NCBI RefSeq assembly: GCF_020184175.1
Contig: NC_065530.1
Location: forward strand, 30,481,260-30,545,259
Reading direction: 5' to 3'
DNA length: 64,000 nt
DNA from: Aphis gossypii
Taxonomy: Eukaryota > Arthropoda > Insecta > Hemiptera > Aphididae
The notes under the pieces are model-generated. The model worked only from the letters and a program-made list of their open reading frames with translations. It ran no database searches and was not told the DNA's origin. A program made the translations under genes and the position numbers. Every line of letters begins with the position of its first letter. Position 1 is the stretch's first letter. Of this stretch, positions 47,860 to 60,730 are shown one piece after another.

Positions 47860-50820
47860 AGTATAGTTTTCTGCAATAAATATAGTACCAAGGATATACT
47901 ACTCATTTTACGTTAAATATTCAAACAACTCTGAATATAGTTTACAGTCATTTTTGTTTTTATTTAAGTATTACCTACGTCTAAACTTTTAATGCAATAT
48001 GAAACTAAAAACTATTTTTACTATGGCCATATGATGTTACTCGAAATGTAATAAATCATTATGATTAATTTAATCAGATTTACACCTGCTGGATACTATT
48101 GTAGTATGTTATAGTTATGTATAGCGGTACTCCAGTTAAGACGCAAAGACGATAATAAGAATATATAACTTTGGTTAAAGTTGTGAACAAATAAGTTGAT
48201 GGTCGAATTTTACGGTGAATGATTGTTTCTTAATATTACGTATGATACGACTTTATACATGGCTGAATAGCGAATAAAATACATTAACTAAGAACTGATG
48301 ATAACAAATAGCAGGTTAGTAATATTATTATAGTAGGTAGTTAAAAGCATTGGTATTATATTCTATATAGAGATACTCACTATTTGAACAAATATGCAGC
48401 GATTCTTAAAATACTAATGAAAACATAATAATTATTTTTGTATAATGGTTTTGCAAAGGATATCTATTACATAATAGATAAACTACCGAGTATCGACTTT
48501 GAACATAAATAAATAAAATAAAAATGAAACTTTGATAGGTTAATAAATAATTACATTTTTATTCTGATGTGTGATGAATGTTATTTTAGAAAAAAAAAAC
48601 CAGAAGTCTCAGTCTGCTGTAAAACTAGATTTTAATTCATATGAGAAATCATTGTACTCGAAAATAGATTTTAGGAGAAGACATATTTTCAGCCTAAATA
48701 TTGTATTTTATTTTATTATTGTTATTACTTATTAGTATGATTTATTTTTCTATTACGCGATGAGTATAGATTGAATTTATATTTTACAAAACATTTCATA
48801 TTTTATAGAATAATAATAATATTATTAATTATTATTATTTCTAGGTATATCGTACACATTATAGGTACATTTCATTATGTAATATTTGGAAAATTATATT
48901 ATACGATTATATAAATATTTCTAAGAATTTAAAGTACCTACCTATACCTACGAGCACGATGATTAATTTTTAAATTACAATAAGAAACAAAATCGCTTTT
49001 TATTAAAAACTGGTGTGGTTGTGGTTTGTTCTACTATAAAAAGTATTTTCTGACACGCACACAATAAAATCCATCATTAATATATATAACCAATACATTC
49101 GTTGCTCTATTTAGAACTTAAAAATGCATTATATATATTAATGATTCATTACAATAATAATAATATATTAATATGTATTGGCTGTTGAGAGTTAATACGT
49201 TTTCTGTGACAGAAAAATCAACGGGTGGGATTCCGGCGAGTACCTACACATTTCCTATACACAGTATTCATGTCCACACTTCCACATTTCACTGAACTAA
49301 AAGTTTGATGTAAATCGTTAGACTTTGTTAGTTTACGAAACGATTACGAATAACTATTTTATATACGGACAAAAACAACACTGAGTTCCATTTGTAATCA
49401 TTTTAGTTGGTATGTACATGGTATATCTTATATATATACACATGTATGAAATAACTATTAACTGTAGAAATGTTATTTATTTTCAGACCGATGATAAATG
49501 GTTTTTTGTTTATAATAACAATAACGCGATTTAACACGTTCACTCGCAAAATACTTGTACACAAAACGGTCAAAAACATGAAATTAAATTCGGATGGTGT
49601 AAGCAATTTAGAAATGTTTCTAATGTACATTATTCACTTTTTCTTGCATTAAAAAAATACTATTTACTTAACAAATATCTGGTAGTGAGATTAACTTTTT
49701 TTCAATACCTTTAAAATGTTTCCGCATAAATGTTAATGTTTTTTTTTTTTTTTATTATACATTTATAAACCGTTTATTACTTCCATTTCCATTTATATTT
49801 TACTATTTTGAGTTTTTCAAACCAAATGAATTTATCATTAATGCACTAAATTTGGTTATATAGTAAGTACAATATTATTTAATTATATTTTTTGGAAATT
49901 TGAACTAAATGAAATAGTTGTATTTTCCAATATCTTACATAATTACCCATATAAATCAAGCTAAAATTTGTAATTAAAAATCTAGTTATTTGTTTTAAGA
50001 TCAATAGTTTACAAAAAAATTTAAATAGCCATTATTCGGGTAAGCATTATCGCTAAAATATTATCCATTAAGTACCAAATTTTTTTTTTCATGCAATATA
50101 AATTATAATATTATTACTATGCACTGTTCCTACCTATTTCATAATTGCTTTCATTTCGAAACTCATTCATTATAGTAATATGTAAGCCACAAACCAAACA
50201 AATTCACTTTAAATTAAGAATACCGTAGGTACCACCTAAATAATTCAATTTATTATAAGGTGACTAGACACAACATTTGACGGCCAACCACTAATTTACT
50301 TGTACAGTAAGTAGTGTATACTTAAAAATAACACAAGAAACAATTTATACTATATGAAGTGCGCATTTATGTACGTCAACAAAATGTACCTACAATAAAT
50401 AATGTAACATAATAATGTATAATGTATATGGTGCAAATATAATAAGAGTGTATATTTTGTCAGTGGAAATATGGATTTTCATTTATCAAATTAAATCACA
50501 ATAGTCAAGCAATAACTTACCATAATATCAGGACTCGCGTTTTTCCGTAATATTATTAATTCGTAATTCGTCATGCAATCCATTCACTAACTATCATTTA
50601 TTTTGAAACTAAAATAATAATATAATTGAAATAATAATTATAAATAATAGAAGTTTCGACTAATGAAACGCAGTGATGTTATGTATGGACATTTGTAAAA
50701 TCAGGAATATGTCATAATAATATAAAATTATAATATTTACAATTAATTGAACGAATTATTTTTTGATAAGGTAATGGTAAATATAAAAATAATGTAAGTA
50801 AGTTTTTGAAAAAAATTTAG
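47860..50820. other. Intergenic, no gene seen
   Basis: AT-rich with a T run at 49739-49754. Sense and antisense frames at 49403-49652 overlap each other and show no family features. Confidence 0.5.
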
Positions 50821-50829
50821 ACACCTCCT

Positions 50830-50911
50830 CGACGAAGATGGGATTCGAACCCACGCGTGCAGAGCACATTGGATTAGCAGTCCAACGCCTTAACCACTCG
50901 GCCACCTCGTC
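50830..50911 (-). tRNA. tRNA-Ser (anticodon GCT), second copy
   Basis: The mature sequence is identical to the copy at 25871-25952 except for one base in the 3' acceptor strand: CTTCGTC instead of CCTCGTC. This changes a G-C pair to a G-U wobble at the sixth acceptor pair (6-67) and keeps the cloverleaf. The D-arm, anticodon GCT, variable arm, T-arm and internal A and B boxes are unchanged. Downstream on the minus strand a run of seven T residues about 16 nt away is a good polymerase III terminator. Flanks differ from the first copy apart from GAGG, so this is not part of a recent large duplication. Confidence 0.96.
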
Positions 50912-51421
50912 TGGTGATTGAGTTATCAAAAATTTGATGATTTAATGGCTAATGTAGGTACCTATGGGTTTTTTTTTTATAAATTAAATATTGAATTCAA
51001 TTATTACAGACTTATAGTATAATTTTTTGAAATAATATTCAACATTACATTTATAAATGTTTGTGTGTATGTATTTATTATTTATTTAGGTACGTTTATA
51101 CGGAGTTTAATAATGTAAGTAGGTAGGTATAATAGGTATTTACCTAGGTACCTATTTTTGAAAATATTGTAGTTTTACTTTTTTATTGAACATTAAAGAA
51201 TTTAGGAAATCAAAGAACATTTAACATTAATACAATATATTACAACATTATATCAATTAAATTATTTGTTAGTTATGATTTTGAAATACATAGGTAGTGT
51301 ATTTAATAATTAATATAGGTACCTATTTATAATATACAATATACAAGTATAACCACATAATCCTTTGGACTATGATATTATAAAAATTAAAAATATATAT
51401 ATATTATATATATTTTGAAGT

Positions 51422-52411
51422 AGCCCATTAGGTTTCCGTTTTTTTCAAACAGCTCCTGTTTTACAAAAAGGTCAATTCCCAAATGGTTCTCGTCGTAAAA
51501 GGTTTTACGAACAGGTAAATTCCTAAACAGCTTTGGTTTTTTACACAAATTTCTTCCAACACAGACTTACAGCTGTCTCAAAAGAAGTGTGTTTAAAAAT
51601 GTGTTGGTGTATTTTTTTAGGTTAAAATATTCTAAGTAAATTAAAATAATTGTATAAAAACCATACGTGTTATGAATTAAATTGTATTAAAATAGTAATA
51701 AATTTTGGGGGAAAAATGTAAAAAAATATATGTATGTGTAAAAATAAAAAAAATCATACATTGGATACATTTTTAGGCACAATTTTTTATATAATCCGTA
51801 CGTGTTATTTTGTTATTTCATTCTATGACAATTCGTCAATGTTGTTTCTAATGAGTTTATACTTTTTTTTTCGATTGATGTGTTGGTATATTGGCATTAT
51901 ACTTATAGAGTTTTAATTTGCAACTCGGATTGTATTTCGGTTAGTATGTCAATAGACTTAAAAGTATTTGGATAAGTGGGTAGTATTGAATTTGCTGTTG
52001 AATTTACTGTGGATCGATTCATAGCTATTTGTGGTATAAGAATGAGAAGATGAACATTCAACCCACATTTTAGAAGGAAAACAACTATTTTAAATTATAT
52101 AATTTTCAAAAATATACTTGATCACTTAGTTTATTTTATCGTCTACGGTTTGATAACAATTAAATCGTCAGTGAAACAATCCAAGACTTCTGACGGTGGT
52201 AGGTGAGGAAGGCCGAAAAATGTTTTAGCATTCTTCCAATTTCAGAACTTTTGTCTTTGAATTCTGATGCAAGTCCCACAGACTGAATTCTAAGGATTTT
52301 GTGTCTTAAAAAATCAGAACCGTTTGGGAATTTACCTATCCGTAAAACCTTCTCGACGGAAGCCGTTTGAGAATAAGTAAACAATGGACGAGAGCCGTTA
52401 GGGATGTGTCA
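51422..52411 (-). mobile_element. Decayed Mutator-like (MULE) element with inverted arms
   Basis: The left arm (51422-51545) and right arm (about 52305-52411) are inverted relatives sharing AAGGTTTTACG, AGGTAAATTCC and AAACGGTTCTG-type blocks; the left arm also contains an internal direct repeat of that unit. Near the right arm the minus strand encodes the end of a transposase: RMLKHF, then in another frame FGLPHLPPSEVLDCFTDDL and VIKP, with TAG at 52143-52145. I recognise this C-terminus from MULE-type transposase proteins common in aphids. A missing T in the TTTTT run near 52220 explains the frameshift. The catalytic DDE part is absent, so the element is dead or non-autonomous. Confidence 0.6.
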
Positions 52412-52419
52412 AAATCTCT

Positions 52420-55400
52420 ACAATATTTCAAAAGCGTTATATTTAAATACATTTAAGTTGACAGGCAATATTAATTAAATTATATTGTAATTTAGTATTA
52501 TACCATTATAATATTTAATATTGTGTCGTTATGAAGCTCCTAAATTATAATAATATTAATTAAAATACCTAACATTTTTGTACCTATATTTCGATTTTTA
52601 ACGATCAAAAATTGATAAAATGAATAATAATAAATGAAAACAACAAAACAATTCATTGTCTTATAAAAAGTAAAAACCCATCAATAATATTGAAAGATGA
52701 AAATAAAACTTACGTACGACCCAAAATATATCTCAAACTCGAGTTGCTGCAATTTCTTCTACATCGATTGAAATTTATTATATAATTATTAAATATATAT
52801 TTACTTATTACTTAGGTATACAATTTACTAGATTACACTAATACACTCAATTTCTTATCAATGCTACATATTAATAAAGATATAGGTGTAAGTGTGTAGT
52901 AACCCCAGAAGAGGAAATGGACATATTTTCTAAAAAACATAAAAGAAAATATCAATTGAATTTGTAATTATAGGTTTAAAATTTATTTAAATTGTAAACG
53001 TAATACGTATTATTATGTATTAAAATATGTATTTATTAATATTTTATATCATTTTAATGTATTATTTAATTAATCAATAATCATAGTCCATATAGTGAGT
53101 CTGCAGTAAAATAAACAAACAATCTCTTTGCTCTGTGCAAAACACAAAATGGGTTGGCAAGCAGTAGCCTGATAATAATAAGTACCTATCGTGTAAGTAT
53201 CTACCATGGCTACTTATCTTGCAAGTTTTAGCTACCTTCCTATAACAATAGTGATTTTAAGTATGTATTTATGTCGGTAATATATTATTATAAAGTGTAA
53301 TATATAGTGTATAATATATATATGTATTATATCATTTATATTTTATAACTTACATTTATTAAGGTTTAAAGTGTAAAATAATGTATTTTAGTATTTATCT
53401 TTCGTATTATAATAGCTATTATGGAGTAATGAAAATAAAAATACGTTATTAAATATTAATGATTCAATATTATATTTTTAATTCGTACAACATTAATGAT
53501 AACAATAATCAACATTAAATTAGGTACTATTAAAAATATAATTAATTATCATATTATAAATCAAATTTATCACAAAAATAATTGACACCATTTATCGAAC
53601 ATTCAAATTAATACAATTAACACAAACGCTGAAACTTTTTAACAAACTACAAAAATCCCACACCAATCAATGACATCATACATAATGTAAACTCCATTCT
53701 TTAGCCAACACCATATTTCGTCCTAAATATACCCTTCCCTTCTTAGCCAATGTCTCCTTTCAGTAAAGTTTGCTTTAAAATGTACAGCTAGAAAAACTCA
53801 ATTAAACAACTTTTTAAAATTTAATTATATTTAATTATATTCAAAAAATGTGATTTCTCATGATTTATTTTTAATTTTTAATTATTACAAATACAACTGT
53901 GAAAAAATAATAAAAATACAATTAAAAAGAGTAAAAATGACTCGTAAACATTAGTGGTTATAAAGTTATCGATGCAGCAGCCCAAAGTTGAGGTAGAAAT
54001 AAGCTTTATTTATGAAATTGTCAGTCCAGTAATTGCGATATATGATTTTGATCTGTGGTCATCAGGGAAGTCCGACATAAAACAATTTTCAAAACATTTT
54101 GATACTTCGCATGGGTTTAAAGTAATTCAAAAGTGCTTCCAATTATTTCTGGATATAATAATTATATTTAATATTTGTGACATAAATAATCTTAATACTT
54201 TAATTTATGATTAATTAATGAAAAAAAGTTTAGTTGAGTTGTTCTAATTGTACATTTTAAAGAAAACTGTATTGCCTGAAAAAGGGAACGATAAGTTTTG
54301 GCCGTAAAAGGTGATACCTCGATTTTATTACTTAGTGGCTTCAGTGTAATATTATAGTATAAGTACCTACTATATATATAATATAGTTTACACTATATAC
54401 TACTTTTTTGTGTGCGAATAATAAACTACAACTTCACAAATTTTAAATTGAAATATATAAGTATATTTTACAAAATCTACTTTAAAAATTAAATTATAGA
54501 CTATATAGTTAGTTATTTTTTCTTACATGATATCAATGATTATAATATTATTACAATCACCAATATTGGATAATATAACTTAAAATTTACTCTCAATGGA
54601 AATTTGAGTTTAATAAAAGCCATATAAATAGTTTTTAATTTGATAGTTTCTATATTTAGGACAGGATTTGTATTTTATAAATTGTGTTTATTATATTATC
54701 TGCTCTTCGTCACGGTTATTTCCGTTAATTAGTAATTATTACATATATATAGTTACCCTATTTTTACTTCCTTCATTTAATAGTCGAGATAATTGCGAGT
54801 CACAACATACAGTAATGTATTCTAAACCACCGAAATCCATTTAACTTTTATCGGTATAAATTGTAAATTCAACGTTCACTCCAAAGTCGTTTATCGTTTT
54901 TATGTCTACAATGCGTGTACATTGGACAAAATCACTAATTCTTAGTTTATAGTACCATAAATAAATCACGTTAAAGCCAATTACAGTGGCCGGTGGTTTA
55001 TGCGGTGAACATAGTATATACTATACATAGTACCTACGCTTTTGAAACGAAAGCTGACTGTAAATTTTATACCAAACTTGTGTGGATTATTAGTTAATTG
55101 ATTGTATATTTTATAATTATTTTCTTAAAAAAGAAACAGCAAGAACAATTTGCATAAAATCAATGTTTCGGGTTATTTTTGTGTGTGTTTTTTCTTGATA
55201 AAGACAAATTTGTAAATGAACCTGGATAAGAGTTTAATGTATATTAGGTTCGCAGTACGCACACGCATATTAGAGAAAATTGATATTGAGCAAGATGTTT
55301 GTATACGCTTAACCTAACTTAACGCTTAATCCACATTGTGAACTCAGCCGATTGCGTTAATATATCTCGGATAATGACGAGTCTCCGTCGGGCAACGAAT

Positions 55401-55420
55401 TTACACCACGCACACTACCT
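52420..55420. other. Intergenic, no gene seen
   Basis: AT-rich. The 86-codon plus frame at 53954-54214 starts at a non-ATG codon and shows no recognised motif. Confidence 0.45.
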
Positions 55421-55431
55421 ACAACAAATCT

Positions 55432-55563
55432 TCAATGATGTTTCAACTCTCCGACTATATCGTTAATTTTTTCGTTTGCAGTAGTGATATTATTAATTAC
55501 ACTTTCAAGTGGTTCAATTATTGCTTGTTTTAAAATTGTGTCGATTTCGGGGATATTTACCAT
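55432..55563 (-). CDS. 43-residue coiled-coil reading frame (microprotein or exon remnant)
   Basis: ATG at 55563-55561 and TGA at 55434-55432, minus strand. The product begins MVNIPEIDTILKQAIIEPLE and ends GELKHH. Hydrophobic residues fall at 15, 19, 22, 26, 29, 33, 36 and 40, an unbroken 4-3-4-3-4-3-4 heptad pattern, with charged or polar residues between them, so a parallel coiled coil is predicted. After the TGA the frame stays open for 24 more codons (RFVVGSVRGVNSLPDGD…). About 65 nt upstream, at 55628-55738, another minus-strand frame ends SFKKFINDSES with TAA. This could be a real microprotein, an exon of a larger gene or the N-terminal coiled coil of a decayed element ORF. I do not recognise the family. 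Confidence 0.35.
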   Translation of the reverse strand: MVNIPEIDTILKQAIIEPLESVINNITTANEKINDIVGELKHH

Positions 55564-55749
55564 TTTAATGTAAGTAATGTGTTTTTATTTAGAGACTGTT
55601 GTGGTATAGAAATAGTGTTAATATCCGTTAGGACTCTGAATCGTTAATGAATTTCTTAAAGCTCTTAAAATCGGACTTAATCAAAACATTGTAAGACACC
55701 AAGAAAATTGAAAATCTCCCGGGTGACAGATACAGTATCGTTCATTACT

Positions 55750-57500
55750 ACCCAGCGACTAATATGTTCATCGTTCTTTATTGACCGATATTAGATTTTC
55801 AGATGCGCTTATATTTTTTTCAAAGACCATTATTGTTAATTATATAGTATATTACTTGGGTATATTTTAACGACAATTCCGATGTACTTATAGTTTCTGT
55901 TACATTCCGAACAAGTATTTAGACTTTTTCATTATGGAAATTTTATTTTTACTTTGTTAAATTTATCACTCGTCATTCATATCATCATATCAGATATTAT
56001 TAACACGCGTCATTATAATGATACACATAAATTGCTTTGGTCAACATAAATTATAATTATTGTAATATATACAGTGTGATTCCTTTTGAATGTAATACTA
56101 CTTAAATCATTCTATCCAATGACGTCAGATTGATATGCGATTTTCGGAAGGAGATAAGGATTGCCTAAATAGTAAATACACATTTCTTGATAATTTTTTA
56201 CATTTTCAGCTCTTTCCATGACGTGCTCTTATATAATACAATTTGCATTTTTTTAAATGGCAACAGTTATTTTAAGTCGATTTGGTCCTTTTTACCATAG
56301 CTCTAAAATTGAAATTGACCAAATGATAACGAGGTTAAGTTTTGATTAAAATTATTGAATTTTTTAACAATCATCCAAAAATTTTATGAAATATCAAGCA
56401 ATTTTAAGTATTTTTTTTTAACTGTCTGGAAACCTACAAACTAGTTCTAGTTATAAAATACGCAAAAAACTTATTAAAAAAAAAAACTAATTCAATTTTT
56501 GATTTCAATATTTATTCAGATATAACTCGATTTATAACTTAACATAACGATTTATAGATTAATAACACTAATCGCGTTTTTATAATATTAGATTCCTCTT
56601 AATCTTATATTATCTTATTGATTTTACGTGGTGAAAGTCATGTAGAAATTATTGAAGTTTTTTTTGTCTGTCATCTATCAGTTTGATTTGATACATCATT
56701 CCAAAAGTATCAAACACAATTTTGTCCAAATTTTTTTTTTAAAATAAAATTTTATTCAATTTGTGTGTTTTTTTAAAAATAAAACGTTTAGTTTAAACAA
56801 GTTTAAAAGTATTAAAAAAAATTAGATAAAAAAATGTACACAAGTTTCACAAAATTTGTCAAACCAATAATTTCAGAACGAAATAGCAAATTGTAACGTT
56901 TGTTTTATCTCAAGTGACTAAAAGCACATCAAAGCAAATCGTAAAGAAACAAAAAAAAAAAAAAGAATAGAACTAGAATCAGTTTTATTAAATTGTAGGT
57001 ATACTTTCTTTATTAGAGCTTCAAAATACATTTATAATTTTTAGAAATCGAAGGTTGAGAAATTTTTAAAATTATTATTTAGTGACAACGATAAAGAACA
57101 CTCAATTTTGGAATAGGTACTTTGAAAATAACCACATTTTTGGTAAGCCAGTTATGAGACTATATATATGAACGTACTAAATTTCAACGAAATCTTTCTC
57201 TACAGACTCCAATTGATATGTGATTGATACTAAACTACTGGCTTCTAGAGTTGATGTACATTTTCCAAGAACAACAAATACTGCTAAATCACGATACGGC
57301 CGATTTAATAAGTAGAAACGCTATATCAATAATCATAACATAATTTATTGCAGCATAAAGTTGTTTCACAAACGAAAGGTGGTTACAAGACTGAGAAAAC
57401 AAGTGCATGGGTATCCTCTTAATTTTATTAATAAGCCAACCAAATTATTGAAAAATGTTTAAAGATTAGTCTTCAAACAACCAGGAGTTTATAAATTGAT
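55750..57500. other. Intergenic, no gene seen
   Basis: AT-rich with long A and T runs (for example 56949-56964). Nothing supported. Confidence 0.45.
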
Positions 57501-57522
57501 AAAACAGTTCCAAAAAAATTAA

Positions 57523-57690
57523 AATGAAACTGAAAACTCTACAAAGCAAAATTGTACATTATTCAAGGCGAAACAAATAAGAAAAGAAAAAATGCAATAA
57601 AGAACGGGAACAAAAAATTAAAAATTTAGTTCTCCAACTAAAAAATGCAGAGTTTAATATTATTGAGTTTCTGCGAGGAATACAATTGAA
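57523..57690 (+). pseudogene. Decayed Lys-rich coiled-coil fragment, possibly THAP/P-element-like
   Basis: The plus strand reads KLKTLQSKIVHYSRRNK, a stop, then EKKKCNKEREQKIKNLVLQL and KNAEFNIIEFLRGIQ. The K-L-x-x-L-Q-x-K…R-x-K-x-K-x-L pattern resembles the coiled coil that follows the THAP zinc finger in P-element-like transposases. No THAP zinc-finger residues or catalytic domain were found upstream or downstream. The resemblance is weak and the frame is interrupted. Confidence 0.25.
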
Positions 57691-57699
57691 ATTTTTAGT

Positions 57700-59990
57700 T
57701 GTATGACTTTTTGATATTTTTATTATTTTATTTTTTCGTTTATCATAATTTTAAACATACGATCTTTCGTACACTTGATGTTCAAACATATGACACGCTA
57801 CTATATAGGTGCATACATTTTTGATAAGTTGTTATCTTGTAAAACTGCTTAATCTTTGTTGGCTTGTGTTTAAGTGAGTTAAGTGTAATAGTAAGTTAAT
57901 GAAAAATTTAATGAAAATTATGTATCTAATAAAACCAACATTCAAATAGGTAATAAATCACATCCTCTTAAGTAGTTTAGGATTATACGTCGGTACATCA
58001 ATAATAGGGAAAACCATATAATCTTAACGTAACATTATGTGACAATGTTCTGTTTCAGGTTTCTATCCATTAAACATTAGTCAATAAAGTAAATTGAATT
58101 AATAAAAAACGAAAACGTTTTGATGAATAATGCATAATGATGAGAATAAACATTAAATTTACCAAGTATGAAAAATAATATCAACACTTTCAATTATATA
58201 TTGAATAAAAACAAAAATCACGAACAAACAAATGCCCAAAAATATTTTTTTAATCTTATTTTTTATCGATAATCGTAATAAATTCTTGCACAGTATAGGT
58301 ACAGAATATATGTTTTACATTACATCATTATCGGTCATATGTCATAAAATTATTGAATAAACTTTATTAATTTAGTTATTAGGAATGTTATAACTAACAC
58401 TGAAAATGCTTTACAATGTTATGAATTTCTAATGTATTATAGTTATTTCTATAAAAATTAAGCAATTAAAATGTTTATTGTGTAATACCAATAATACCGT
58501 TGATTATAAGTATCTACTAGGTACGTACGTTTTTGTATTAGTACGTTTGTCGTTCATCAGTTGCTTCACTAATGGATACGAGTATACGACCAAAAAACTA
58601 AAATAATTTTTAAGTTTAAATTTACCTATTATCAATGAAAGGTACACAAAATAATAATTTACTATTAACGTATAATTATTTGTGATGCAATTATATTTAG
58701 GTTAATTGGTTATAAATATTGATTCGTCAACGCAGAATAATCAAACGATGAAAACCTTTCAAACAGAATATATAACTAATAGTAATTAAAAAAAAAGAAA
58801 TAGGCAAATGCATGTTATAATTTAACTGAAATAAAAAAAATTTAAACGATGAATTAAATGTTTAGTTTTTGTGCTCGAAAAGTGCATAAAATATACATAA
58901 TCACAGTAAAAAGTATTTCTCTAAAACCTATACGATATTTTGAGTTATTTCGTACCTACTTCTAATCGCCAATGTTTATTTAGCACGCTGTGTTTCTTTA
59001 TTATTATATCGCTATAATATTATATTATGTGCGTGCTCGTTAAATGTAAAAAATAAAAGCTTTTTGTTTAAAAGAAGTGTACGTGTATAATATATATATA
59101 TATATATATATATAATGTATATTATAAAGGCTGGTCTCTGGTCATGTATAAACACTGTATCGATCAGACCAACGCAGGCTATGTTATTATATACAGTCGA
59201 TATTTTATTCTTCAACTAAGGTTAGGTCATAGAACACAGATGATAATTGATAATTGATAATAATATAAGATAATATACTAGTTATATATATTTTAGGTAT
59301 CTAAGGACTTTTTATGCATTCATACATTTATTAAGAAAGTATACATGTTATAAACGTATTAAATCGAAATCGAACTTAAAAACATAGGTAGGTACAAATT
59401 ATTATAATATGAAAAGGATTAGTTCCTTTTTAAAGGAACGAAGAATTGAACGAGGAATTGAGCGAATTCCTATTATACATAAAAGGAATGTTAACAACAC
59501 TGCTTGCAGTAATTGAACGTTTGCGGTTCGCGTACCTTAAAAACAGTTTTAAGAGCAAAATAGAGGTAATTCCAAGTTATTGTTGTGTAGTTTAATAAAC
59601 GCTAGAAATCCAATCATGAATTATCGAAAAGTTGCATGCATAAATGACAATAATAATAATAGGTACTGGCGGATAAAATTCTTTATGTTTAAAGTGAGTT
59701 TTTCTTTTTAAAAATAATATTATTTTTATCGCCAAACTAAATCGTCGTACGGCGATGAACACTCGAAATAAAACGCAGGCAATATTATACGTAATTTCAC
59801 GTAACGAGCAACACACGTGCTACGTGCAAGATCTCTACTATATATACCTGGTGTACGACTATAATAACGTGCAGAGCGATAAACGCGTGATGTATTTTAC
59901 ACTATATTTTTCGTCGAAACAATATGATATTATTATAATGTATGTACATTTTTAATGTGACCAGAGGGTAGACTAACGTATATACATCGC
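57700..59990. other. Intergenic, no gene seen
   Basis: AT-rich. It contains an AT microsatellite at about 59091-59114 and a near-perfect palindrome GTTCCTTTTTAAAGGAAC at 59422-59439. Confidence 0.5.
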
Positions 59991-60199
59991 GTCCAGTAAT
60001 TTCCTAAAATAATGCGTGGTCCACGGTCCACGATGGTCGTTCACTATATTTAATACTTTCCGGGTACTTGAGCGCACCGCACTAAAATATAATACACCGC
60101 CTTTATAATAATACATTGTTGTTAAGCTGTACGTACACACGATATCGATTTTGAACGAAATCGTACTTGTATTATACAGTGACGTGTGACGTTTTTGCG

Positions 60200-60728
60200 T
60201 TTCATAATAATCATACTGTGTGTATCAATATTGTTTACTGCGTGCAGAGACCTAACAACAACAATGATAATATTATGGAAAACGTGGTCGAGATTTTTGT
60301 TTCGGGGGCGACACTGGGACGCGGCGGCGGCGCCGGCGTCGAACGCCAGTAGAGTGCATATACGTGTAAAGTGCAACAGTGTGTGTGTGTGTGTGTGCGC
60401 GCGCGCTCGTGTATTTGCGCGTTTTTGCGATCGTGCGCTTGTGTGTGTGTGTGTGTGTGCGCGCAAATATAAAACGACTACGACCATGGTAGTTGGCGGA
60501 GACGCGCGCAATTCCCATTCATCCGCCGAACGCAGCGTAATCAGCACGCTGATAGTTACCCCTCGCCAGACACGCCAGCTGAGTACACCGCCGCCGCCAC
60601 CACGGTTATTATATCCATCATCGTCGTCGTCATTACACCGTGAAAACCGTTTAGAATATCGTCGATCTCATACTTATATAAATATATAGGTATTATACAC
60701 GCAAATCTACCCCGTGGTCCGCCTTCCG
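60200..60728 (+). promoter_or_regulatory. CpG-rich probable promoter and leader exon ending in a strong donor
   Basis: About 500 bp with high CpG and G+C (GCGGCGGCGCCGGCG near 60320-60340) contrasts sharply with the AT-rich flanks. It ends at CTTCCG|GTGAGT (gt at 60729-60730), a strong plus-strand donor. This combination suggests a promoter plus first exon of a plus-strand gene whose later exons lie beyond 64000. An ATG in good context (accATGG, 60486) opens a 67-codon frame with STPPPPPRLL and SSSSSLHREN, ending before the donor at 60689. If transcribed it would be an upstream ORF, not the main protein. GT repeats lie inside the region. Confidence 0.4.
60379..60464. repeat. Two (GT)n/(GC)n microsatellites in the CpG-rich islet
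   Basis: GT runs at about 60379-60396 and 60440-60458 each pass directly into GCGCGC. They create artificial THTHTH and CVCVCV stretches in translated frames on both strands, and alternating purine-pyrimidine tracts of this type can adopt Z-DNA. Confidence 0.85.
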
Positions 60729-60730
60729 GT

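Noticed and set aside
25871..50911. Idea that the two tRNA-Ser copies are the ends of one giant inverted duplication
   Set aside because: Flanking sequences of the two tRNAs do not match, and the real inverted blocks begin 0.5 kb from one tRNA but 13.7 kb from the other.
53954..54214. 86-codon plus-strand frame
   Set aside because: Non-ATG start, no recognisable motif, no splice or polyA context beyond chance.
59012..59215. Minus-strand frame at the AT microsatellite
   Set aside because: Product is dominated by YIYIYI from the (AT)n run.
60122..60547. 141-codon minus-strand frame and overlapping 167-codon plus frame
   Set aside because: Long open frames here result from GT/GC microsatellites and high GC; they translate to HTHTHT and CVCVCV runs and have no family features.
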